From positions 1,862,501-1,926,500 of the forward strand of contig NZ_CP107932.1 of NCBI RefSeq assembly GCF_036032445.1: a DNA stretch of 64,000 nucleotides, given 5' to 3'. The first letter of the stretch is position 1. Each line of letters starts with the position of its first letter. Source of the DNA: Nocardia sp. NBC_00416. GTDB taxonomy: Bacteria > Actinomycetota > Actinomycetes > Mycobacteriales > Mycobacteriaceae. Shown piece after piece: positions 41,953 through 50,300 of this stretch. The notes beneath the pieces are model-generated. The model worked only from the letters and a program-made list of their open reading frames with translations. It was not told the DNA's origin and made no database searches. Position numbers and translations under genes: made by a program.

Positions 41953-41958
41953 CCCGGG

Positions 41959-42030
41959 TCACCACCACCCGGCCGTGAGGTCGCCGATGCCGGGCGAAGA
42001 ATCTCCGCTCGGCATCGAATCAGCACTCAC
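41959..42030 (-). other. short leader ORF in frame with ORF B, ended by TGA
   Basis: Between the YbaB-like stop and ORF B a 23-codon reading (VSADSMPSGDSSPGIGDL...) starts GTG and ends Trp-Trp-TGA at 41959-41961. It is in the same frame as ORF B, separated only by TGA CCC GGG before GTG 41952. It may be chance, a coupling leader, or a readthrough extension. No Shine-Dalgarno is clear for either start. Confidence 0.2.
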
Positions 42031-42046
42031 CGCACTCCACAACGGG

Positions 42047-42577
42047 TCACCAGCTGGAATCGGAAACGCTCGAGTCGCGTGCCGCCGCGTCCCGACGGAG
42101 ATCGATCTCCACCACATCGTCGAAGACGAGGACCGGATCTGCCGCGTCTGCGTCGTCGTCAGACACCCGCTCGCGGGAGCCGGGCGCGGAGAGCAGGACC
42201 GGCGGCTCCGCCGGGATCAGACTTTCGAGATCGGGTATCCCCTCGACGGTCTCCGACAATTTCGGCCGGCGCGCGCGCTCGGCGCGCAACGGCCGCACGA
42301 GTTCCTCGCTCTGCCGCGCGACGTCGGCGGCCGCCTGCTGCACGGCTTCGGTGACGGCCGCGGCGATCTCGTCGAAGCTCAGGTCGCCGATATCGGATGC
42401 GAACTCGGTCGCGATCACCACGCCGTTGGCGTTCACCGTGACGGTCACTCGGTTATCGCGCACCGACGCGGAGGCAGTGAGTTCTGCGCGCTGCTGCTGC
42501 AGCTGCGCGATCATGCTCATCTGCTTGCGGAGGTTCTCCATCGCCGACGCGGCCGCGTCGGAATAATTCTCGGTCAC
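42047..42577 (-). CDS. YbaB/EbfC-family-like protein, 176 aa
   Basis: The N-terminal ~95 residues fit YbaB/EbfC nucleoid-associated proteins: a coiled helix (residues 8-35, SAMENLRKQMSMIAQLQQQR), a beta sheet with DNRVTVTVNANGVVI, then a long helix (FDEIAAAVTEAVQQAA). An acidic, probably disordered tail (residues ~105-176) follows, which classical YbaB (about 105 residues) lacks. The start is GTG 42577, six bases after the stop of the WXG100-like gene. YbaB-like proteins recur beside WXG100 genes in actinobacterial T7SS loci; their role there is not established. DNA binding or a chaperone/scaffold function are both possible. Confidence 0.7.
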   Translation of the reverse strand: MTENYSDAAASAMENLRKQMSMIAQLQQQRAELTASASVRDNRVTVTVNANGVVIATEFASDIGDLSFDEIAAAVTEAVQQAAADVARQSEELVRPLRAERARRPKLSETVEGIPDLESLIPAEPPVLLSAPGSRERVSDDDADAADPVLVFDDVVEIDLRRDAAARDSSVSDSSW

Positions 42578-42583
42578 CGGGCG

Positions 42584-42913
42584 TCAGACCGCTCGCCGCT
42601 GTTCGGCGGCCGAGAGACTCTCGCTCCCGTCCCAGGCTCCCGCCGCGCCGGCGTCGCCGAGGCTGGACGCGTAGTCGTCGAAGGCGCCGGCCAGGTCGTC
42701 GTTGCGGGCGACCAGGTTGTCGCACCGTGCGCGATAACCTTCTTTTCCGTCGGTGAACTTGTGCCCGAAGTGGTCGTCACCGCACGCCCGGGTCATATCA
42801 CCCAGGATGCCGGTCGCGGTCGCGGATATATCGGAGAACTTGTCCTTGATCTCGGCGATCAGCTCCGATGCCTCCCGCAGGCCGTCGGCGTCCGCCTCGA
42901 TATCTCTTGGCAT
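42584..42913 (-). CDS. WXG100-like (EsxA-type) T7SS protein, 109 aa
   Basis: This small, mostly helical protein has the size and layout of WXG100 T7SS substrates: an Asp/Glu-rich helix (about residues 3-40), a turn near residues 43-52 (ACGDDHFGHKF), then a second helix. The usual W-x-G in the turn is replaced by DDHFG, a pattern I associate with actinobacterial WXG100-family targets; a WDG lies near the C-terminus. I find no clear YxxxD/E export motif. ATG 42913 is supported by GAGG at 42921-42924, seven bases upstream. The stop lies 6 bp before the YbaB-like GTG, so the two are probably translationally coupled. Likely role: partner or cosubstrate for export of the giant protein encoded downstream. 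Confidence 0.7.
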   Translation of the reverse strand: MPRDIEADADGLREASELIAEIKDKFSDISATATGILGDMTRACGDDHFGHKFTDGKEGYRARCDNLVARNDDLAGAFDDYASSLGDAGAAGAWDGSESLSAAEQRRAV

Positions 42914-42920
42914 GGTGAAT

Positions 42921-42924
42921 CCTC
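42921..42924 (-). promoter_or_regulatory. ribosome binding site of the WXG100-like gene
   Basis: GAGG (within TTGAGGATT) seven bases before ATG 42913. It decides the start of the WXG100-like protein. Confidence 0.6.
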
Positions 42925-43149
42925 AACCGTCCAGGCGCGGGTGCGCACTCTCATACCACTACTGCGCGCATCGGCGGACGGACAGCTGTGGGCTGTGGGG
43001 TCCTCGTTGCGCACGGACCGGAATCGATCTCCGGCCGATGGTTACCGTCTCCGACGGAATCCTGCTTCCTGCTGTTCCGATCCTGCACTGCCCGATTCCG
43101 CCGGTCTTCCTGCTCCGCGCCGTCCTGACTCGCCATAATTTTTCCATGT

Positions 43150-43194
43150 GCCCCACCTCTTTTACTCCCACCGTGGGGAATGAAGAGGTGGGGC
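43150..43194 (-). terminator. hairpin, probable terminator after ORF A and the small ORF
   Basis: A perfect 12-bp inverted repeat (gccccacctctt at 43150-43161 and aagaggtggggc at 43183-43194) encloses a 21-nt loop that itself contains a short CCCAC/GTGGG pairing. It lies 31-75 nt after the stop of the 144-codon ORF. No U-tract follows on the minus strand, which is common for actinobacterial terminators. A protein-binding operator for the downstream cluster is an alternative. Confidence 0.5.
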
Positions 43195-43224
43195 GGCCGA
43201 CCGGATTCCCGCTGCCGGAGCCGG

Positions 43225-43659
43225 CTACTCCGGCTGCGACGGAACAGACTTCGACAGCCCGCCGGCCTGGTTTCCGTCACTGCCCCGGTTCGATTCCGAG
43301 CACTGCGGCGACTCCGAGCACGCGGCGCAGTGCGCCAACCGCCGATCGCGCACCTCGGACAGCACCGTCAAGGATATTTCCGGCAAGAATTGCACACGTA
43401 GCTCGTCGAACTCCGGAACCGGTGGTTCCTCGTTCCGTCGCGCGGCGCGCGACTCACTCGATTCGCGGCGACCGCTGGCCGCCGCCGCGGCGCTACCAGT
43501 GGTCCCGGGCTTCGGGTCGCACGCGTCATCGCCGAGGCCCCGGCCGACCGCGGTTACGGTTCCCGGATCGAACCGACCCCGTGGCGGCCCGCGCCAGGAC
43601 TCATCCCGCCGATGACGCCCGGATCCCCGACATAGCGGGCGCCGGCCTCGGCCAGCCAC
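43225..43659 (-). CDS. possible small ORF overlapping the end of ORF A (144 aa, unknown)
   Basis: Starts at ATG 43659, inside the last ~100 bp of ORF A in another frame, and runs to a stop at 43225. The part beyond ORF A looks coding: GC-rich third positions and a plausible segment FDELRVQFLPEISLTVLSEV, followed by CAAC and a further Cys (a CxxC plus C arrangement). I do not recognise a family. No ATG or GTG lies in frame between the ORF A stop and the GTG inside that segment, so either the overlapping start is used or only a short C-terminal product is made. A small accessory or immunity protein is conceivable but unsupported. Confidence 0.35.
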   Translation of the reverse strand: MAGRGRRPLCRGSGRHRRDESWRGPPRGRFDPGTVTAVGRGLGDDACDPKPGTTGSAAAAASGRRESSESRAARRNEEPPVPEFDELRVQFLPEISLTVLSEVRDRRLAHCAACSESPQCSESNRGSDGNQAGGLSKSVPSQPE

Positions 43660-44390
43660 GGCGCCAATGCCCTCGAATAGAACTCCGGTAGGGCAGGCGC
43701 CACCCGGGCAGCGTCCGGACCCAGATCCACATTCGTGATGCGGGCCGTGAGAGCCCCGTTCTCGCGGGCCAGTACCAAGGTGAACTTTCCGGGCTTCCCA
43801 CCGACAAGATTGACCCGCAGGATCACCGACACCTGGTCGACGGTCGCGATTTTCCCGACCATGTCGATCCAGAAATCGTCACCGAAGCCGCTGAACACCT
43901 GCGCGGCGTCCGGGCCGCCCTGATCGATGAATCCGCCGAGATCCGGGTTGATGACACTGGACTTCCACAACCCGTGCTGGCCTCGCTCACCGAATTCGAC
44001 CGGCGCGAGGTTCACCCCCTTCGCTCGGAGCGCATATCTGATCTGAGCGGCGAACTTCGGGTTCTCCGATGCCGTGCCGAATACCCAACTGCCGGAGGAG
44101 ATCTCTTTTATCTCGCCCTCGACGCATTTCCAGAATCCGAGGCCGATCGGGCCCTGCTCCGGGTCGTCGTACTCGCTGTACACCATCGAGTGATCGATCT
44201 CGGGGTCGCCCGCGATCCGGATGTCGAGCGTGTTCGCGTCGATCAGGAAAATATCGCCTTCACCAGTGGTGTTGTAGAGATCGCCGTTCCAGTCGTAGAA
44301 AAGCCCTCCCTCCACAGTGACCCGCCGAACTCCGTGATGGCGCTTACCCTCCGGGCGGATCACTGCCGGATGGTCCGGCCGCGCCACCTC
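43554..44390 (-). other. unassigned C-terminal domain of ORF A
   Basis: After a Gly/Ser/Pro-rich linker, about 265 residues end the protein: VEGGLFYDWNGDLYNTTGEG, FLIDANTLDIRIAGDPEIDH, SGSWVFGTASENPKFAAQIR and GFGDDFWIDMVGKIATVDQV, finishing SPGAGRHGVGSIREP. Strand-rich, compact and unrelated to the repeated modules. In polymorphic toxins the C-terminal domain is usually the toxic part; this one is unrecognised. Confidence 0.45.
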
Positions 44391-47300
44391 GTAGATGCCC
44401 CGATCGGCAGCACCGGCGATCCCTCCGGGCTGCGCCCCGTCGCCAGCGGCGACATCCGCCCGTTCGGACGACTGTCCGGCGCCGCGCGCGAATCCACCGC
44501 CGTCCGCGTTCAGTTGCGCGAGCCTCTGTATCCGGTTCTGCCCCCGCGTCGGCGCGGGACCGCGATCCCACAGGTCACCGCTGCCGTCCCAGCGTGCGTC
44601 GGGGTCGGGGACGCCCATGGTCCAGTTGAGCGCTGCGGGGCGGCGCGGAGCGGATGCCTCGTACGCTGATTCACCGGTCGGTGACGCCACGGTGGGGCGG
44701 CCGCCCGGCTGTTCCCCACCGTGTGCAGAAAGGCGCTGGTTGTGGGTGACCAGCCGCGTCCCGTCCGTGCGGGACCTCATCCGGGTCACCGGGTAGATGA
44801 AGCCCGCCGCACGATCCGCCGCGCCCCGGATCAACCTCCCGAGCCAGCCGGCCGCTCCCCCGAGGGTCGGCCGCGCGATATCGCGCACTCGCGCGGCCGC
44901 TGCGTCGGGTAGCAGCCCGACTGATCCGTCGGCGATATCCTTCCCGGTTCCCAGCACCAGGTCCGTGCCCTCTCGCACGACGGTACTGAGCAGGTAACGG
45001 TCGACGACCTTCATCATGTATTCCTCACCCGCCCGGCTGCCCATCCTCGACCAGATGAACGCGGCCAGATACCGAGCGCGCAGATATTCGTCGCTCTGCG
45101 GGGTGAGCGCCCGGCAGCCCGGGAAATGCAGGGCAGACCACAGATCGTCCTTCAGGAACCGATTCCAGTTCGCGTACTCCTCGGGGGTGAGCACCTTGCG
45201 CATTCTCGCGTGGTCGTCGCCCAGCAGCGGCCGGCCCGAGTAGTACTGCATCTTGCCGAACAGGATCGATACCAGCTGCGGCAATTCGTCGAGCGAGGTC
45301 GCGGCCAGAAATTTCGTCCACCGGGAGATCCGGTCTCGGCTCTGCAGGCTGCTGGCCCGCTGCGGTGAATTCTCCGGCAGCGTACGCAATTTCCAGACTG
45401 AGATGGTCCGGCCGTCGCTGGTGATCTTCTGCTGCTTCACGAAGAGCGACTGCCGGCTGATCTTGCCGTTGTGTACCAGCTGATCTATCGACAGGCCGGT
45501 CACGGCCAGCAAGGCGAGCGCGGCGTAGACGGGAGCACGCGCGACGACCCGCCGCATCTCGAGGGCGTCCTTATCCGTGAACTCCTCCGCGAAATCCGTC
45601 TCGCGCAATTTATCGATGCCCCGCGAGAAGGACAAGGAGACCATCTTCCCCAGCCGGCGCGGACCCATCCTGCGCAGTTCCGCGTTCGAGAGCTCCAGCG
45701 CGCGCAGGTCCTCGACGACCTGGGAGAACAAGGCGTCGAACCAGATCCCACGCTTACTGACCCAGTCGGCGCCGAACGGCTCCCCCGGCTCCCCCCTCGG
45801 CAGATCCTCCAGATAGGCGAAGGCAGGATCGATCGCGATGAGTTCTTCGATGGCCGCGTCCACCTCGGCCCAGTATTCCGTTCCGCCTTCCGGCGCAGAG
45901 TGCGCGGCCGGAGACTCCGCGGACGTCCGGCCGGGCGACAATTCTGCGGCTCCGAGCGCCGCGGCAGTAGGTTTCTCCGAGTCGGGCTCCACGTAGGCGG
46001 ACACACCGTCCGGAGACGGCAGTTCGGACGCAGGTAGTCCGCGGCCGCTCTGCTGGTCGGATGGTACTGCCGACACTTCCCCGGAGCCCTCCGGCGGGAG
46101 CGGCGATCCACCGGCCTCGGACGGCAGGCCGCCGATCGGCCCCGCCGGGGCGGAGTGGCCGCGAACTTCTGCGCGGTCGCGATTTTCGTCGAAGGCGGTC
46201 TCGGGCCGGCCGTCGGTGCCGATGATGATGCCGTGCACCTGGGTGATCGGCCAGCCGGCTCGTTCGCGCAGCCATGTGGTGTATCCCCGCTTACTGCTCC
46301 AGGTCCTGGTCTCGCCGTCGATCTTCTCGGTCACCACCACCGTGCCGTCGGCGGTTCGCTCGATCGAAAACGCATGCGCCCCGGCGTCACCGAACACCAT
46401 GGCGCCCGCGATGAATCCGGCTTCGCCGTCCTGGACCATGCGCAACGCCGTCGCCAGCCCGCCGGCGCCGAACCCGCCCTCATGCCACTCCGCGCCCAGC
46501 GTCCGGGCGATCTCGTCCTCCCGGACACCGTGGGTCTTGACGTCCGGGCTGTCCAAGAGCGCCGGCCCCGGCGGCAGGCTGCCGGTCAGTCGTTCGATGA
46601 ACTTCCGGCCCTTGTCGGTCACCGCCGGGGCGCAGTTCATCCGGCCGCGCAGCTTTTCCGGAATCCCCGCGGCGGCCGGGCGCTCATATCCGGCGGCGGT
46701 GGAGCGTCGAATCGCTCGCTGCGGCGCGCGGTCGCCGGGATCGGTGTCCAGCAAGGTAGCCAGCCGGTCGATCGCACGCTGCCGCAGTTTCGTGACCGTC
46801 CTGACCTCGCCGCCCAGTTCAGCGGCGATCTCGGGGTCCGACCAGCCCAGCAGGAACAGTCGCACCGCGGTCGCCGAGTCGGGAGCCAGCAGCGCAAGGC
46901 AGTCCAGGAAATCGTCGGGATCGTCGCTCAATGCCTCGATCACCCGGAGGCCCGCCGCACCGCGCGGCTGCCACACCCAGAGACCGGCGAGGCCGGCCAC
47001 GAAGTGCGCCGCCGCACTGTCCTGGAGTTCGCGGACCTGGCTTTCGGACAAGCTCAGCTCGGCGGCGGTCTCGGTAACGGTGAGCCCCTGAAAGAGTCGC
47101 CGTTCCATGACCTGCGCGCGTTTATCGTGCAGCGCGCGCATCTCGTCCCGCAGCCGCTGCTCGTCCACCTCGGCACGCGATTCGAGCATGCCCCATGCCT
47201 CCTCGGCCGTGACGTAGCCGGCCTTGGGCGCGGCACCGAACAGTTCGACCGCCCAGGCGACCGCGCGGTCGCGCAGTTCCGTGACCGGCCGTGCCCGCAG

Positions 47301-50300
47301 CTCGAACAACCTCTGGATGGCGCGGCGCCGGAGCTGGGAGATCTCGGAGGGGTCGCGGAACAGCTCGGCCGCGACATCCTTGTCGAGCGCCCCTTGCAGA
47401 TACCGCTCGATGAGGGTCTTGTCGACCGAAGACAGCTGCGCGAGCAGCCCTTGGACGCCTGCGGCATCGCGGCGCAGCGCCGACACCAGGTTCAGTTCGT
47501 CGTCCACCGGTAGCCGGAACTCGCCGAGCAGGTCGGCCAGCAGTGCCAGCGCACGGGCTTCGCCGACCTCGACCCGGTGCTCGCTGACGCCCAATTCGAC
47601 GGCTGTCCCGGCGCCCGATGAGCCCCACAGAACGCGTCGCCGAATAATTTTGCGCGCCTGCGCATCCGGCAACTTCCGCATGGCGTCCCGTAACGCCGCC
47701 GGGTCGACCCGATGGACGGCCAGGACCAGAATCCGGGCGTCGTCCAGGTCGGCCCACACGGCTCCTGGCTCGGCGCCGGGGAACTCGATGGATTGCCCGA
47801 CCGCGCGGTGTCGCAGCGCGGCGACGACCGCGTCGACGGGGTTCGCGGCAAAGCCCGCGGGGTCTGCCGCCCGCGCCGCCGCGATCAGCGCGGTCGCTTC
47901 CGAAGAGATGACATCCGCCGCGGGGTCGTCGACGAGGTCCTCGTCCACGTCATCGAGCCGGTCCGCGACCAGTTCGCTGGGATCGACGTCGGAGAACAGC
48001 TCCTGGACGGCACGGCGTCGCTGCTGCGGAATCTTGGTGGGGTGCAGCTCGAGCCCGTCCGCGATTTCGCTGCTCGAACGCCCCGTCAGATACCCCTCGA
48101 TGACGGTCCGCTCCACCGCGGGGAGCCGGTCCAGCAGGTTTCGCAATTCTCCGGGGCCCCGACGCAACGCCGTCACCAGCGAGATGTCCTCATCGGAGCG
48201 GGGCACCCGGAATCCGGCGACGCGGGTGGCCACCTTCGCCAGCGCCCGGGCCTCGTGGGCCCCGACCTCCTCTTCGGTGATGCCCAACTCGGCAGCGGTC
48301 TCGGCGACCGACCGCCCCCACCGTATCCGCCGACGGGCGACCTTGTCGTTCACCGTGTCTCTTGCCAGTGCGAGCATCGCCGAGCTCAGCAGCTTCGGCG
48401 CGACCACGTCCAACGCCGCCGCCAGGCTCTTCGCCTCCGCCGGGGTGATCCACGCGACGCCGGACTCGATCCCCAGTGCGGCGGAAGCACGGGCGGCGCG
48501 GTCCCAGAGCGTCGAGATGATCGCATCGGCCAGGTCCTCGCCGGAGGCTGCGCTGTCCGCGGAGAGCGCGTCCGCGATCAGCTCAGCGGTGTCCCGATCG
48601 ACGGTGTACTCCCGCTTGGTCTCCATGACCGGCGCCGCGGCCGCGGCGAGCAGCTCGACCGCCCGGCGGATCGCGGCGCCCCGTCGCATTCTGATCTCCC
48701 CGCGGTCGCGACCGGTCTCGAAGGCGACCTGGTGCGACGTCCGCGCCTGCAGGAACGACGCGAGATCTCCTTGTTCCTCGGCCGTCAACGACGCCATCGC
48801 ACCCCGGAAATCCGCCGGGCTCTCGTTGCGCGCGGCGACGACGGCCGCGGCCGCGCTGAACAATCCTGGGATCGCCCGGCGGTCGGCCCACAGCGCGGCC
48901 AGCTCGGGATGTTCGGCCGCGGTGACAGCCGCGGTGAAGGCGGCCACCAGGCGCTGCTCTCTGCCGCGGTAGACATTCACCGCCTGACCGATGTCCGCGG
49001 CGACATCCACATCCGATTCCCCGTCACGGAACCGCCGCAGCAGCAACTGTTGCTCATCTGGATCGAATCGCCGGAGAGCGGCGTTCAGCTTCTCCTCGTT
49101 CGCCGCGGCCAGTTCGGTCGCTTCCAGTCTGCCCACGCCACCCCGGGCGGTATACAACGCGGCCAGGATCTCACGACGGAACCGTCGCACCCGCATTTCG
49201 TTCGATTGCGGGTCGGGGATCGTGTACCGCGACGTGCGGACAGCGAAGTCGTCGATCGCGCGCGGCCGCAAATCGGGCCCTTCCCAGCCGGGCAGCGGCA
49301 CGGCGTGGCCGGTTCTGTCCAGAAACAGCGCCTTCTGCCCGGGGCCGCCCGGGGAATCTCGACCCGGCGCGAAATTCGCGCGGAGCTCACCTTTTCCGGG
49401 GTCGCGCAGCTCGACCCGTACCGCGCCGTCCGGGCCGACTCGCCGCACCAGCCAGCGGACGTGCTGCGACTCGGGGTCGAAGACCAGCACCGCGACACCG
49501 TCGCCCGCGCCTCCCGGGATGCCCTTGTCCGGATCCGGATCGGAAATCTCCGGATCGTCCAGCCGGGCGCCCCAGTCTTTCAACCGGGTGACCGCCTCGC
49601 CGACTCCGCCCAGCCAGTCCGCCCGACCGCCGATCCGCGCCTCGATCTCGCTGACCAGCATGCCGGCCAGTGGATCGGCCGGGCTGATATCGAGATCCGC
49701 ACGACCGAACACTTCCCGAACGTCGCCCAGAACCATGGGGCCGCACTGGTTCGCCAGGTTCGGCCGGTCCGCCGCGACATACTCGGCCAGTCCGTCCTCG
49801 ACGAGCGCGATCGGCTCCGAAACCGGACCCGGCTGCCCGACGAGGGCTTTCACCTTCCTCCACCAACGCTGCAGCAGCCCTTCCGCATCGGTCGGCGCGG
49901 AAGTCGTCATCATCCGGTCCAACGCGGCTCGCTGCTTCAGCCAGGACACATAGATCTGTGCGGCCTCGACTCCATTGCCGGTGATCGCGTGCCAGGCCGC
50001 GATCCGAGCCGGATCGGTGAAGGCCGTCGCCGCGGAAAGTCCGGCCACCGCCCCCTCCGGAAATGCTTCCCCCGGCCGCAGCCGGCCCCACCGGTTGGCG
50101 GCATGGAACCCGTAGGGAGGCAGCTGCCCGCGCCAGCGGAGGAACGCGAGCGATTCGCGCCATGGCGCGGACTCGCCGGTCATCGGGACAGCGCCTTCTT
50201 CCCGATAGATCCCGAAGGACTGGCGCAATACTTCCGCGAACGTGCGCGCGGGCAATTGCTTGCGCGCGCCATCGCCCACATGCTCGAGTTCGTGCCGCAA

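Larger units (their letters stand above)
42914..43224. promoter_or_regulatory. intergenic region ahead of the WXG100-like gene
   Basis: About 310 bp with no convincing gene. On the minus strand it holds, in order, the hairpin at 43150-43194, an A+T-rich patch at about 43129-43145 (GAAAAATTATGG) that is the best -10-like candidate, C- and A-rich sequence, a weak -10-like TATGAG near 42947-42952, and the Shine-Dalgarno at 42921-42924. It is the only obvious place for a promoter of the WXG100 / YbaB / ORF B group. No -35 box can be assigned with confidence. Confidence 0.35.

Noticed and set aside
38590..41721. 1,043-codon plus-strand frame with long VAVRVVAVR-type repeats
   Set aside because: It is the antisense reading of the 15-bp repeat and the acidic linker of ORF B.
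1..41952. Nonribosomal peptide or polyketide synthetase
   Set aside because: Size suggested it, but there are no condensation, adenylation, ketosynthase or carrier-protein motifs.
41309..41968. 219-codon ORF starting at the same place as ORF B in another frame
   Set aside because: Composition is of shadow type (RRGD-rich); the ORF B frame carries the CpnT-like signature.
42951..43280. 109-codon ORF in the intergenic region
   Set aside because: It runs through the hairpin and its product is Arg/Gln/Gly-rich without domain or Shine-Dalgarno.
46740..49210. Complete sigma factor genes
   Set aside because: Only region-4-like helix-turn-helix units are found; no region 2, no separate starts or stops.
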